Notes: a model not told the origin generated them from the sequence alone. DNA of 54,247 nucleotides from an uncultured Bacteroidales bacterium (GCA_900320865.1 ONTT01000010.1:1-54247); one strand, 5' to 3'; positions 34,401 through 42,280 are shown, numbered from the stretch's first letter. Numbers and translations: made by a program.

Positions 34401-34518
34401 CCTCATGGGTGTGATCGTAGGTACTTACTCGTCTGTGTTCATCGCTTCGCCGATCGCTTATGACATCCAGATGGCGCAAGCACGTCGCGCAGAGAAGAAA
34501 GCAGCATTGAAGAAATAA
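31435..34518 (+). CDS. secDF: SecD-SecF fusion protein translocase subunit
   Basis: This 1027-aa inner-membrane protein uses the proton gradient to help pull exported proteins out of SecYEG. SecD half: a first membrane helix near the N-terminus, LGLDLKGGMNITMEV (D1), a large periplasmic P1 region, then LGFVLILIYMIFYYGWIPG and MGMAVDANVLIYERIREELR. SecF half: LNLGIDFSGGRNYVVRFD, then IAALAHDTIIILGLYAILWK and SINDTVVIFDRVRE. A Glu/Ala-rich segment (about 230-260) in the periplasmic part is a lineage insertion. I start at the ATG at 31435; the upstream reading crosses the promoter. The fused form is usual for Bacteroidetes. clpP follows 18 nt later. Confidence 0.97.
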   Translation: MQNKGLIRILAVCLFLACAYYLSFSFRTRQYDRKAKAYAEAQATVDGVVNDSVAKVKEAFFYDSIATKKIWFGNTLKQCREKEINLGLDLKGGMNITMEVSVPEILDALSGHNTSENYKNAIAAAKEKQKKSGDDFLTLFFQSFHEVAPNAKLASIFATMELKDKVKSNMEDAEVEKVIREEVEDAINNSFNVLRTRIDRFGVVQPNIQKLAQSGRILIELPGIKDPKRVEKLLQGSANLEFWETYELSEILPALAQINREFAAMAPEAEAVKEEAPKAEAKEEKAEGDDLADLVENLNADSVAAAANQEAQIAEYKRNNPLFALLNTPINENGQASRGPVVGAYVHYSDTAKVNEMLQSRIAKTVLPQDVRFCWSVKPVDERGSYYQVIALKAKADGRASLEGDVITDARADFSQMSVYAEVSMAMNAEGARKWQHLTGQNIGKCVAIVLDGYVYSFPKVNDEIAGGRSQITGNFTVEEAKDLANTLKSGKMPAPAHIIEESVVGPSLGREAIRAGLLSFVLGFVLILIYMIFYYGWIPGLIADAALVCNVFLLVGILSSFSAVLTLPGIAGIVLTMGMAVDANVLIYERIREELRGGKGMRKAIEDGFKGAISAIVDANVTSFLTGAILAIFGTGPIKGFAVTYMIGIISSFLTAVFITRLLLEDYCKKEDAKELSFTTKLMQNFLQNIHFDFVNARKIAYCVSGVVLIFAILGLEPHLFGKLNLGIDFSGGRNYVVRFDQSINTQEVRANLDKTFSATLEDGELFSLNVITYGNDANQVRISTNYRINDESANANDKIDSLLYVGCKPFLGENITYEDFTTTESNAEVGIMSSQKVGPAIADDIKTSAVWAVLAALVVIFLYILLRFRNFAYSVGAIAALAHDTIIILGLYAILWKIMPFSMEIDQAFIAAILTVIGYSINDTVVIFDRVREYNTLYPKRDRKININDALNNTLSRTFSTSMSTFVVLLAIFVFGGETIQGFVFALLMGVIVGTYSSVFIASPIAYDIQMAQARRAEKKAALKK

Positions 34519-34536
34519 ATCCATTCCCTAAAACGA

Positions 34537-35223
34537 ATGAAAAGCGACTTTCTTAAATACGCCGTTTCGCAGGGTTTGAATTCCATGCATGTAGAGAATA
34601 TCATGTCTCGCAGTATGGATTCAACCCGCGCGAGCAGCGGATATATATCGCCTACTATCCTGGAGGAACGTCAGTTGAACGTGACCCAGATGGACGTCTT
34701 CAGTCGCTTGATGATGGATCGTGTTATTTTCCTCGGTACAGAGGTAAATGACTATACGGCCAATGTCATCCAGGCGCAGTTGCTCTATCTGGACTCTACG
34801 GATAGCGAGCGCGATATCAACCTGTATCTTAATACGCCGGGCGGTTCTGTTTATGCCGGTTTGGGCATCTATGACACGATGCAGTTTGTTAAGGCGCGTG
34901 TAGCCACTATCTGCACGGGTTTGGCAGCTTCTATGGGTGCGGTGCTACTCGTAGCCGGAGAGAAAGGAATGCGTGCTGCATTACCTCATAGCCGTGTGAT
35001 GATTCATCAACCCTTAGGAGGCATCCAGGGTCAGGCGAGTGATATTGAGATTACAGCCAAAGAGATTCTTAAACTGAAAGACGAACTCTATCAGATCATC
35101 TCCGATAAGTCCGGTAAGTCTATGGAGCAGATTCGCCAAGATGCAGATCGAGACCACTGGATGACAGCTGCAGAGGCCTTGGAGTATGGTATGATTGATC
35201 GTGTTTACACCAAGAAAGAATAA
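34537..35223 (+). CDS. clpP: ATP-dependent Clp protease proteolytic subunit
   Basis: This is a 228-aa serine peptidase forming the tetradecameric chamber that ClpX feeds. The catalytic triad is S132 ([13 protein letters not shown]), H157 ([10 protein letters not shown]) and D206 (QDADRDHW), with the H-to-D spacing of 49 seen in E. coli ClpP. The N-terminal 35 residues are longer than usual and may be a propeptide. The stop codon shares one base with the clpX start (TAATG). Confidence 0.97.
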   Translation: MKSDFLKYAVSQGLNSMHVENIMSRSMDSTRASSGYISPTILEERQLNVTQMDVFSRLMMDRVIFLGTEVNDYTANVIQAQLLYLDSTDSERDINLYLNTPGGSVYAGLGIYDTMQFVKARVATICTGLAASMGAVLLVAGEKGMRAALPHSRVMIHQPLGGIQGQASDIEITAKEILKLKDELYQIISDKSGKSMEQIRQDADRDHWMTAAEALEYGMIDRVYTKKE

Positions 35224-36470
35224 TGGCACGTAAGTCACAAAGAGTTTGTAGTTTCTGCGGTCGTCCGATGGAGCACCTCTTCACAGGTATGTCGGACGAA
35301 GTGCTGATTTGTAACGAGTGCATTGAAGCCGGTCATCAGATGATCGCTACAATGCCGAAGAAGAAAAGTACTGCGGAGGATTCCCTAAATATGGAAACCC
35401 TCCCAACTCCGCAAGAGATGAAAGAATTTATGGACTTATATGTCATTGGCCAAGATGAGGCCAAACGTTACCTTTCCGTAGCCGTTTATAACCACTACAA
35501 GCGTCTCTTGCAGGAAATCAGCAATGATGATGTAGAGATCGAGAAAAGCAATATCTTGCTGGTTGGTTCGACGGGTACGGGAAAGACGTTATTGGCTCGT
35601 ACGATAGCGAAGATGCTGAAGGTGCCTTTTGCTATCGGCGATGCGACTGCCTTAACGCAGGCCGGATATGTAGGCGAAGACGTGGAGTCTTTGTTGGTCC
35701 GCCTGCTGCAAGATGCGGACTTCGATGTGAAGAAAGCACAGCGAGGTATTGTCTTCATTGATGAGATCGATAAGATCGCGCGAAAATCGGAAAATATGTC
35801 CATCACTCGTGACGTGAGTGGCGAAGGCGTACAGCAGAGTTTGTTGAAGATGCTGGAAGGTTCGATCGTCAATGTACCGCCCAAGGGAGGACGTAAACAT
35901 CCGGAGCAGGAGTTGCTGCAGGTGGATACGAAGAATATCCTTTTTATTTGCGGCGGTGCCTTTGACGGTATTGAGCGTATGATCTCGCAGCGCATGAACA
36001 CCCAAACGGTAGGTTTTGCTGCGCAAGAGAAGGCCGCTCAGGTGGATAAGAACAACTTGCTGCAGTATATCGCGCCGCAGGACCTTAAGTCGTACGGATT
36101 GATTCCTGAGATTATCGGTCGTTTACCGGTTTTGACCTATCTGCAGCCGCTTGATAAGGTAGCGCTGCGTAATATCCTTACCGAACCGAAAAACGCGCTT
36201 ACCAAGCAATATAAGAAGTTGATGGCGATGGATAACGTATCGCTGTCCTTCGATGATGATGCGCTCGATTTCATCGTAGATAAAGCCATCGAGTATAAAC
36301 TCGGCGCACGCGGATTACGCGGACTGATGGAGTCCGTGATGAACGACCTGATGTACGACTTACCGAGTCATAAAAAAATCGGTGAATCGAAATCATTCAC
36401 CGTTACCAAAGCTTTTGTTCAAGAGAAATTAGATCGCGCCCGTCTGACGCGTCTTCAGAAAGCGGGTTAG
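35223..36470 (+). CDS. clpX: ATP-dependent Clp protease ATPase subunit ClpX
   Basis: This 415-aa AAA+ unfoldase has an N-terminal zinc-binding domain with C9, C12, C30 and C33. Walker A is GSTGTGKT (115-122), the pore loop is GYVGED, Walker B is [10 protein letters not shown], and the C-terminal ARGLRG sensor-2 arginine region is present. The ClpP-contact loop is recognisable around IGRLPV. It works with the preceding clpP. The gene ends 2 bp before the convergent DUF4270 gene, with no room for a separate terminator. Confidence 0.98.
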   Translation: MARKSQRVCSFCGRPMEHLFTGMSDEVLICNECIEAGHQMIATMPKKKSTAEDSLNMETLPTPQEMKEFMDLYVIGQDEAKRYLSVAVYNHYKRLLQEISNDDVEIEKSNILLVGSTGTGKTLLARTIAKMLKVPFAIGDATALTQAGYVGEDVESLLVRLLQDADFDVKKAQRGIVFIDEIDKIARKSENMSITRDVSGEGVQQSLLKMLEGSIVNVPPKGGRKHPEQELLQVDTKNILFICGGAFDGIERMISQRMNTQTVGFAAQEKAAQVDKNNLLQYIAPQDLKSYGLIPEIIGRLPVLTYLQPLDKVALRNILTEPKNALTKQYKKLMAMDNVSLSFDDDALDFIVDKAIEYKLGARGLRGLMESVMNDLMYDLPSHKKIGESKSFTVTKAFVQEKLDRARLTRLQKAG

Positions 36471-36472
36471 TC

Positions 36473-37912
36473 TTAGAATCCGCTGTACACTATCTCCAAT
36501 GACATTCCGTTCTTAGCGGAGCGAATCTGCGTAGCAGAGACAGTCTGTTGCTGCCTTACCGAGGTAACAACGGAACTGCTATTAATATTTACCGTCACAG
36601 GCACTAGCATCATCGATAAGTAGGAATCTCCCGACTCCTTGCGAAGCTGATTTGTTAAGAAATCTGAAAGATCATAGGAGTAGAAATACGTCGTGTTACC
36701 TAATGAGTCAGTGCCTTGTTGCAATGCCGATAAGAGGGCGCAGGTGTCCGAAGGCAGTTCTTTATTCTTAAAGAAACGCTCCATACTGTTCTCTTTGATG
36801 AGCAACATGTACGCGGCCGGTTGTAACCAATCATCGCGTGTGATATCGCCTGTAGCACCGGAGAATACATTTGTTACCTCTACGCGTACCTGCGCTTTAT
36901 TAACGTACGGGCGCTTGAAGAGAATGGTAACGCTATCGTGGGTTGCATTCCATGTTGTATCATATATCAGGCTACTGATAATAGTATCCGCGATCACTTC
37001 CATCGGAAACTCCAGGCGCGTGTACACGCCCGCGGGTGCTACGATATAATTATAGGTGTCGGAGTCCTGTTGCATCTCCTCTACCAACTGCTTTTTATCC
37101 TCGTAAGAGAGATGATTCACCGTGCGTACTTCGGAGTTGGCATAGAAGGCTTTCATGTCATTCACTGTGGTATCCTTTCCGTTCTTGGAGTACGTGAAAT
37201 GATAGAACACGCCTAATGCGATATCGGAGATATTCAGGATGGTAGAGGAACCGAACGACGTCTCAATCAACAAGCCTTTGAATTGCTCATTGAAACGCTC
37301 CTGACTCTCGAAAGTCTGGATCGCAGCGAAGTATTGCGTGAAGTCGTCATTGAGTTTCATGCGAAGCATGGGCGAGTAGGTACCGTCGCTATTCTTAATG
37401 GAATCCAGTTTCTCCGAGGCCACAACGATGCGATGGTTCTGCAGGATACTCAAGTCACGTGAGCAGTAATCCGAGATATTGATATTCGTGGGATATGTCC
37501 CGGAATAACGGAAGGTATTCCGATCCATCATGTAGGCGTTGATCGCCAAGGGCGAGTTAGCATCTCCTACCCAACTCTGATAATACATGAAAAGGCAAAT
37601 CGAGTCCACCGATTCAAGAGAGAAGCCCTCCGGATAATGATAGCCCTCCGGGCAGGCCAATTGCGTTAAGATAGAGGCATGCAATACACCGTAGTCCGAC
37701 TCGATTTCACCCAATAAGAAGGAGTCTGCCTGGGAAATAATAGCCCGACAGCTATCCACTGCCGAACGAAAAGCAAAAGTATCAGCCAATACAATCACTT
37801 CGTCCTCGATGGTCAGCACCGATTCTCCTGTATTCGCCACATCGTCTTTGCAGGCCGTGAAGGCAATTACAAAGGCGAGGATGAACCCTATCAACGCTTG
37901 TTTTTTACTCAT
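36473..37912 (-). CDS. DUF4270 family lipoprotein
   Basis: This 479-aa predicted lipoprotein has a hydrophobic leader (6-20) and lipobox FTAC (C21), followed by a large beta-rich domain matching the Bacteroidetes DUF4270 family in length, Asp-rich start (KDDVANTGESV) and neighbourhood. Function is unknown. Its ATG overlaps the stop of the glycogen-synthase-like gene by 8 nt, so the two are translated together. The pairing with a glycogen-synthase-like half protein and divergent panC recurs in the phylum. Confidence 0.85.
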   Translation of the reverse strand: MSKKQALIGFILAFVIAFTACKDDVANTGESVLTIEDEVIVLADTFAFRSAVDSCRAIISQADSFLLGEIESDYGVLHASILTQLACPEGYHYPEGFSLESVDSICLFMYYQSWVGDANSPLAINAYMMDRNTFRYSGTYPTNINISDYCSRDLSILQNHRIVVASEKLDSIKNSDGTYSPMLRMKLNDDFTQYFAAIQTFESQERFNEQFKGLLIETSFGSSTILNISDIALGVFYHFTYSKNGKDTTVNDMKAFYANSEVRTVNHLSYEDKKQLVEEMQQDSDTYNYIVAPAGVYTRLEFPMEVIADTIISSLIYDTTWNATHDSVTILFKRPYVNKAQVRVEVTNVFSGATGDITRDDWLQPAAYMLLIKENSMERFFKNKELPSDTCALLSALQQGTDSLGNTTYFYSYDLSDFLTNQLRKESGDSYLSMMLVPVTVNINSSSVVTSVRQQQTVSATQIRSAKNGMSLEIVYSGF

Positions 37913-38753
37913 TCTCCTCTGTTTCTTTCTCCAAGATAGTCTGGCAGAAATCCCATAGACGCTTGCTGGCCTCTACCGGTGTTTCTGTTTGTTCAAAAGG
38001 CAATATTGGTTTTCCCTTCGTCTCCGCATAGTTCGCAACACGCTGGTTCACTTTAGGGGTGGCATATACGATGGCATCCGAGAAATCAACCGCCAAGCGC
38101 ATCAGTTCCTCATAGCCTACCGGGAAGCCGTCTATGCCGCGCACATCGGTATTGGTGATACCCTCGATACGCAGTTTCTCCGTGAAGCGGGTAGGGAACG
38201 GACGTTCGTATTCGTTATCATCCAGCATCAGCACTATTTTCGAATGCGCGAAGAACGGTTCGTCATTGAAGACGCGCTTCAGGTACAGCGGTGCCAAGGC
38301 ACTCAGCCAGCCGGAGCATAAAATGATATCCGGCGTCCAACGTAGTTTCTTCACCGTTTCGATCACACCGCGCGCATAGAAGATAACGCGATCGTCGTTA
38401 TCGCTGTACTCTACGCCATTCTCGTCCTTCACGCCTTTGCGGCGATGGAACAAGTCATCATTATCAATGAAATAAATCTGAATACGAGCCGATTGGATAG
38501 AGGCTACTTTAATGAGCAGCGGATGATCCGAATCCTCAATGATCAGATTCATACCCGAGAGACGAATCACTTCATGCAGCTGATTCCGGCGCTCATTGAT
38601 TTCACCAAACTTGGGCATGAAGGTCCGTGTCTCATAGCCGTGCCCCTGAAAATACTCAGGTATTTGACGATTCAGCAAGCGTACAGGCGTCTCTTCTGCC
38701 AAGTAAGGGTATATCTCCTGCGAGATAAATAAAATACGATTCGGCTCTTTCAT
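37905..38753 (-). CDS. Glycogen/starch synthase N-terminal-domain protein
   Basis: This 282-aa protein corresponds to only the N-terminal Rossmann half of GT5 glycogen synthase: ILFISQEIYPYL (where KVGGL-type binding would be), EVIRLSGMN, DNDDLFHRRKGVKDENG, DRVIFYARGVIETVKKLRWTPDIILCSGW. The C-terminal nucleotide-sugar half with the E-x7-E motif is absent, so catalysis as a classic glucosyltransferase is doubtful. I use the ATG at 38753; GTG 38765 is possible. Its coupling to a DUF4270 lipoprotein suggests a structural or regulatory envelope role (inference). Confidence 0.82.
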   Translation of the reverse strand: MKEPNRILFISQEIYPYLAEETPVRLLNRQIPEYFQGHGYETRTFMPKFGEINERRNQLHEVIRLSGMNLIIEDSDHPLLIKVASIQSARIQIYFIDNDDLFHRRKGVKDENGVEYSDNDDRVIFYARGVIETVKKLRWTPDIILCSGWLSALAPLYLKRVFNDEPFFAHSKIVLMLDDNEYERPFPTRFTEKLRIEGITNTDVRGIDGFPVGYEELMRLAVDFSDAIVYATPKVNQRVANYAETKGKPILPFEQTETPVEASKRLWDFCQTILEKETEENE

Positions 38754-38779
38754 AGGCGTATGCACATTTTTTCGCGCTA

Positions 38780-38811
38780 CAAAATTACAAAAAAAAATTG
38801 GATTAACGAAA
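38780..38811 (-). promoter_or_regulatory. Promoter of the glycogen-synthase-like/DUF4270 unit
   Basis: On the minus strand, TAATTTTG (38780-38787) is a clear -7 element. The expected -33 position reads TTTC, one change from consensus. Confidence 0.6.
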
Positions 38812-38837
38812 AAAAAAGCTAAAAAAGTGCTGAAAAA

Positions 38838-38869
38838 TTTTATTTTTCAATAATTTTTCACTAACTTTG
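38838..38869 (+). promoter_or_regulatory. Promoter of panC-pdxB
   Basis: TAACTTTG (38862-38869) with TTTT at the -33 position (38838-38841). The leader is about 37 nt. Confidence 0.65.
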
Positions 38870-38912
38870 CACGTTTTTTTGTGAAAAAGTACCTATTTTT
38901 ATCATTTTTATT

Positions 38913-39773
38913 ATGCAAATAATAACTACCAAAAAAGAACTTCAGGCTATAGTAACAGCCTGCAAAACGTCCGGTAAAACCATTGGACTGGTGCCAACTA
39001 TGGGTGCATTACATGCGGGGCACGCCAGTTTAGTGGAGCGTGCGGTGAATGAGAACAATGTCTGTTTCGTTTCGGTATTTGTGAATCCTACTCAGTTTAA
39101 TAACAAAGAGGATTTGGCGAAGTATCCGAGGGATATCAAACGCGATGCGGAGTTATTGCAGAGGATCGGTGCTGATTTTGTGTTTGCCCCTACGCCCGAA
39201 GAGATGTACACCGCTGAAGAGATGGATTCGACCTTCGCTTTTGATTTTGCGGGTTTGGATACGATGATGGAAGGTAAGATGCGTCCCGGACATTTCAACG
39301 GAGTCGTACAGGTGGTAAGTCGTCTGTTCTATCTGGTACAACCTGATAAGGCTTATTTTGGTGAGAAAGATTTTCAGCAGTTAGCGATCATCCATCATAT
39401 GGTAGAACGCAGTTCTATGGCCGGTACGTTTGGAAATTTGCAGATAGTGAATTGTCCTATTGTACGAGAGGAATCGGGTTTGGCGCTTTCCAGTCGTAAT
39501 GAACGCCTTTCGGATGCCGAGAAAAAAACTGCTTTGGCTATCAGTAAGACACTTTTTGAATCGTTAAAATGGGCGAAAGAGGCAGGGGCTACGGTAGCGC
39601 AAGTGCAGCAACGTGTTATTGATACAATCAATGCGGTAGAGGGTCTGGAAGTGGAGTATTACGAAATCGTGGACCAGACGACTTTGTTACCTGCTACGGG
39701 TTTTGAGCATGCTATCGGGTGTGTGACGGTCTATTGCGGTCCTGTTCGACTGATAGATAATATCAAATACTAA
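38913..39773 (+). CDS. panC: Pantothenate synthetase
   Basis: This 286-aa enzyme joins pantoate and beta-alanine with ATP to make pantothenate. The nucleotidyl-transferase motif HAGH (34-37, in PTMGALHAGHASL) and the SSRN block (ALSSRNERL) near 193 correspond to the HIGH and KMSKS-like ATP sites. FVNPTQFN and PGHFNGVVQVVSRLF bind pantoate. panD and panB are not here. The stop codon TAA is the first bases of a heptamer array that leads into pdxB. Confidence 0.96.
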   Translation: MQIITTKKELQAIVTACKTSGKTIGLVPTMGALHAGHASLVERAVNENNVCFVSVFVNPTQFNNKEDLAKYPRDIKRDAELLQRIGADFVFAPTPEEMYTAEEMDSTFAFDFAGLDTMMEGKMRPGHFNGVVQVVSRLFYLVQPDKAYFGEKDFQQLAIIHHMVERSSMAGTFGNLQIVNCPIVREESGLALSSRNERLSDAEKKTALAISKTLFESLKWAKEAGATVAQVQQRVIDTINAVEGLEVEYYEIVDQTTLLPATGFEHAIGCVTVYCGPVRLIDNIKY

Positions 39774-39792
39774 TTGGTAATTGGAAATTGGT
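39772..39792 (+). repeat. Heptamer array supplying the pdxB start
   Basis: Three 7-mers: AATTGGT, AATTGGA, AATTGGT. The panC stop (39771-39773) overlaps the first unit, and the only plausible pdxB start codon, TTG at 39788, lies inside the third. Confidence 0.8.
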
Positions 39793-40726
39793 CCTTGTTT
39801 GCGACGCACATATTCCGTATCTCGTAGAAGCGGTCCGCATGAACTGGCCGCAGGTGCAGATTTGTCCGCTTGAACCGGAACAAATCGATGCTTTGGCAGT
39901 ACGGGAAGCGGATGTATTAGTCGTGCGCACACGCACGCAGGTCAATAAAATATTATTAGAAGGTTCACGCGTGCGGCTGGTCTGCACGGCTACGATTGGT
40001 TTTGACCATATAGACACGGCCTATTGTGAAGCGCAGGGTATTCATTGGGCGTCTTGTCCGGGCTGTAATGCCAAGGCGGTTTGCGAATATATCGAAGAAG
40101 CGATAGAGGAAGTAATTTCCCATTTCCAATTTCCCATTTCCAATTTTTCAACTATCGGTATCGTGGGAGTGGGTCATGTCGGTTCGTTGGTGACCGAAAT
40201 GGCTAAGCGAAGAGGGATGAATGTACTGCTGAATGATCCGCCTAAAGGAATTGGTGTTCCGCTTGACGAGATAGCCGAAAAAGCGGATATCATTACTTTC
40301 CACACTCCTTTGGATAGTTCTACGTTCCATCTCTGCGATGAAGCGTTTTTGAAGCGCTGTAAACCCGGTGCACTCATCATCAATGCGGCACGTGGAGGCG
40401 TAGTGGATGAAAAAGCACTATTAGAGAGCGGACATCCGTATATCTTGGATACCTGGGAGAATGAACCGGCTATCGATAGAAAGGTCTTAAACGGTGCTTT
40501 TCGCGCCTCTATGCATATTGCGGGCTATTCACAGGAGGGAAAATGGAATGCTTCGCAGATGTGCTTGAATCGGATTACAGAAGAATTTCAGTTACCGGCT
40601 GTTTCTTTACCGCTTTTGCCGCCTAAAAAGGTGCAGGAGAAGAATTGGCTTGAAACCATTACCGAAGTGCTCAAAGCATATCCGGAGCGATTTGAGACCT
40701 TGCGCAAAAACTATCCTTTGCGCTGA
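39788..40726 (+). CDS. pdxB: 4-phosphoerythronate dehydrogenase
   Basis: This 312-aa D-2-hydroxyacid dehydrogenase of the PdxB type acts in the DXP-independent branch of pyridoxal-phosphate synthesis. VCDAHIPYL at the start, TATIGFDHID, the Rossmann motif GIVGVGHVGS (124-133), ARGGVVDEKAL and the late HIAGYSQEGK fit PdxB rather than generic lactate or phosphoglycerate dehydrogenases. No in-frame ATG precedes the conserved start; TTG 39788 is the only common start codon available and is part of a heptamer array. A second array replaces the linker before the Rossmann motif (SHFQFPISNF). A hairpin terminator follows. Confidence 0.9.
   Translation: MVLVCDAHIPYLVEAVRMNWPQVQICPLEPEQIDALAVREADVLVVRTRTQVNKILLEGSRVRLVCTATIGFDHIDTAYCEAQGIHWASCPGCNAKAVCEYIEEAIEEVISHFQFPISNFSTIGIVGVGHVGSLVTEMAKRRGMNVLLNDPPKGIGVPLDEIAEKADIITFHTPLDSSTFHLCDEAFLKRCKPGALIINAARGGVVDEKALLESGHPYILDTWENEPAIDRKVLNGAFRASMHIAGYSQEGKWNASQMCLNRITEEFQLPAVSLPLLPPKKVQEKNWLETITEVLKAYPERFETLRKNYPLR
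40115..40149 (+). repeat. Heptamer array inside pdxB
   Basis: Units ATTTCCC, ATTTCCA, ATTTCCC, ATTTCCA, ATTTTTC. They encode ISHFQFPISNF between the catalytic domain hinge and the NAD-binding motif. Confidence 0.82.
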
Positions 40727-40751
40727 TTTTTCAGAAGAAAACCTCTATAAA

Positions 40752-40818
40752 ACAAAGAAGGTTGTCTCACGACAACCCAATCTTTTTACTTAACCTTAAA
40801 TCTAATACCATGAAAAAC
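40752..40818 (-). ncRNA. Candidate small RNA between pdxB and trmD
   Basis: A leftward promoter (40825-40856) fires into a spacer with no leftward gene. About 40 nt after the predicted start comes a perfect 7-bp hairpin (40760-40777) followed on the minus strand by TTCTTTGTTTT. The product would be roughly 65-70 nt with a single-stranded 5' part and a terminator hairpin, the usual shape of a trans-acting regulatory RNA. No ORF of note is present in it. I cannot name an RNA family. Confidence 0.55.
40760..40777. terminator. Terminator shared by pdxB and the candidate sRNA
   Basis: GGTTGTC, loop TCAC, GACAACC: a 7-bp perfect stem. On the + strand it is followed by CAATCTTTTT; on the minus strand by TTCTTTGTTTT. 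Confidence 0.8.
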
Positions 40819-40824
40819 ACGGTG

Positions 40825-40856
40825 CAAAAGTACTGCTTTTTGACGAACTGACCAAA
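40825..40856 (-). promoter_or_regulatory. Leftward promoter of the candidate sRNA
   Basis: On the minus strand, TTTG (40853-40856), a 20-nt spacer and TACTTTTG (40825-40832): full consensus, with no protein gene downstream of it before pdxB's end. Confidence 0.72.
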
Positions 40857-40886
40857 TATTTTATCAAAAAAGTGTCATTTTTCTTC

Positions 40887-40932
40887 ATTCTGTCAATTGC
40901 AGTTTACAAAATGTAGCCATTACTGGCAGAAT
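40887..40932 (-). terminator. Possible terminator after trmD
   Basis: ATTCTGTCA (40887-40895) can pair with TGGCAGAAT (40924-40932), 9 bp with one wobble, and encloses a smaller hairpin. The T-run after it on the minus strand is interrupted, so the assignment is weak. Confidence 0.35.
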
Positions 40933-40940
40933 AGAATATT

Positions 40941-41621
40941 TTAGTTCTCTTCCAATAAATCAGGTCTCCTTTCTTTGGTATGCGCTAAAGACCGCTCATA
41001 GTTCCATTCTTCTATCTTAGCCTGGTGTCCGCTGAGTAGGATCTCGGGCACTTTCCATCCTTTATATTCAGCAGGGCGTGTGTATACACCGGCTTCGAGT
41101 AGTCCGTCTTGGAATGAGTCATTGAGTGCGCTTTCTACATCGCCCAGTGCTCCGGGCAACAGACGTACGATCGCGTCTGTCATCATGGCCGCCGGCATCT
41201 CTCCGCCTGTGAGCACAAAATCTCCGATACTATATTCGCGCGTGATAAGATGATCGCGCACGCGCTGATCTACGCCTTTGTAATGACCGCAAAGGATGAT
41301 GATATTTTCTTTGAGGGAAAGGCTGTTAGCCGCTTTCTGGTCAAAGCGTTCTCCGTCCGGTGCGGTGAAGATGATCTCGTCGTAGTGGCGTTCGGATTTA
41401 AGATGGGTGATGAGGCGATCAATGGGTTCTATCTGAAGCACCATACCGGCGCCAAAACCGAAAGCATAATCGTCCACTTTACGATGTTTGTCCAGCGTCC
41501 AGTCGCGTAAGTTATGCACGTATATTTCACAAAGACCTTTGGTCTTTGCGCGCTGGATGATCGAGTGATTTAACGGCGACTCGAGTAATTCGGGACAACA
41601 GGTGATGATATCTATTCGCAT
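40941..41621 (-). CDS. trmD: tRNA (guanine-N1)-methyltransferase TrmD
   Basis: This 226-aa SPOUT-class enzyme makes m1G37 in tRNAs with G36. The trefoil-knot SAM site is visible: [13 protein letters not shown] and [20 protein letters not shown]. The tRNA-binding Asp region is [20 protein letters not shown]. The family loop usually rich in glycine reads AFGFGAGM here. It is the last gene of the long leftward cluster; a 29-bp spacer made of GAGATTT heptamers separates it from yidD. Confidence 0.95.
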   Translation of the reverse strand: MRIDIITCCPELLESPLNHSIIQRAKTKGLCEIYVHNLRDWTLDKHRKVDDYAFGFGAGMVLQIEPIDRLITHLKSERHYDEIIFTAPDGERFDQKAANSLSLKENIIILCGHYKGVDQRVRDHLITREYSIGDFVLTGGEMPAAMMTDAIVRLLPGALGDVESALNDSFQDGLLEAGVYTRPAEYKGWKVPEILLSGHQAKIEEWNYERSLAHTKERRPDLLEEN

Positions 41622-41623
41622 TG

Positions 41624-41651
41624 GAGATTTGAGATTTGAGATTTGAAATTT
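41624..41651 (-). repeat. Heptamer array between yidD and trmD
   Basis: Units on the + strand: GAGATTT three times, then GAAATTT. The array fills the spacer; its last base begins the yidD stop codon and it ends 2 bp before the trmD ATG. Confidence 0.85.
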
Positions 41652-41905
41652 TATGGCACCGGGTCATAGCCGGATCCGCCCCAAGGATGACAACGGAGGA
41701 TCCGTTTGATACCCAGCCATCCGCCTTTAAAAATACCGTATTTGAGTACCGCTTCAACCATATATTGGCTGCAGGTAGGTGTATAGCGGCAGGAGGGAGG
41801 TGTCAACGGTGAGATAAAGACCCGATAGAAATAGACAGGGAGGAGGAAAAACTTTCGGATAAAAGTTTTCCATTGGGAATTGGACATGGGAGATTGATTT
41901 TTCAT
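41651..41905 (-). CDS. yidD: Membrane protein insertion efficiency factor YidD
   Basis: This small membrane-associated protein (84 aa from ATG 41905; 78 aa from ATG 41887) acts with the YidC pathway. The family core is complete: [31 protein letters not shown] and KRILRCHPW, with a short end SGYDPVP. The N-terminal residues before WKTFIRK (NQSPMSNSQ) come from a heptamer array, so the true start is uncertain. It lies between rnpA and trmD in the conserved rnpA-yidD arrangement. Confidence 0.92.
   Translation of the reverse strand: MKNQSPMSNSQWKTFIRKFFLLPVYFYRVFISPLTPPSCRYTPTCSQYMVEAVLKYGIFKGGWLGIKRILRCHPWGGSGYDPVP
41872..41899 (-). repeat. Heptamer array at the yidD start
   Basis: Units ATTGGGA, ATTGGAC, ATGGGAG, ATTGATT on the + strand. 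Both candidate yidD start codons lie in or next to the array. Confidence 0.7.
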
Positions 41906-41919
41906 CTCCGGTTTTTGAT

Positions 41920-42276
41920 TTAACTCTCCGCTATTTTTTTCAGGGCTTTGCATATGGCTTTTTCGATGACGGCGAAGGATTGTGGGTCTTTATCCATATA
42001 ATTGAACGCGATCTCATAGTGCTTTTCGCCCAGTAAGTCTTGATGAAGGCGATAAGCTTCGCGCATCAGGCGACGCAGGTGGTTTCGCTTGACTGCTTTT
42101 TTGAAGAGGGATTTGGGCGCCCAGACGAGAATCTGATTGGTTATGGGTGATTGGTTATTGGTGATTTCCTGAAACGTCACACGTAAAGGCCAAGCCGTGA
42201 AGCGCTGACCTTCTTTGTACAGTTGTGCGATGCGCAGCTGTCCGCATAGTTTATGTTCCTTTGGAAACCTATTCAT
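41920..42276 (-). CDS. rnpA: Ribonuclease P protein component
   Basis: This 118-aa basic protein helps RNase P RNA process tRNA 5' ends. The RNR motif [14 protein letters not shown] (63-76) and the preceding PKSLFKKAV are clear. Between beta strands, where other RnpA proteins have a short turn, residues 37-48 read [12 protein letters not shown], encoded by five heptamers. The gene is preceded by a 71-bp spacer made wholly of 7- and 8-bp repeats. Confidence 0.93.
   Translation of the reverse strand: MNRFPKEHKLCGQLRIAQLYKEGQRFTAWPLRVTFQEITNNQSPITNQILVWAPKSLFKKAVKRNHLRRLMREAYRLHQDLLGEKHYEIAFNYMDKDPQSFAVIEKAICKALKKIAES
42135..42169 (-). repeat. Heptamer array inside rnpA
   Basis: Units on the + strand: GATTGGT, TATGGGT, GATTGGT, TATTGGT, GATTTCC. 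The encoded peptide is [12 protein letters not shown], inserted into the RnpA fold. Confidence 0.85.
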
Positions 42277-42280
42277 TCAC

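Noticed and set aside
40811-40852. 13-codon ORF (MKNTVQKYCFLTN) on the + strand
   Set aside because: It has no + strand promoter and overlaps the leftward sRNA promoter; most likely chance.
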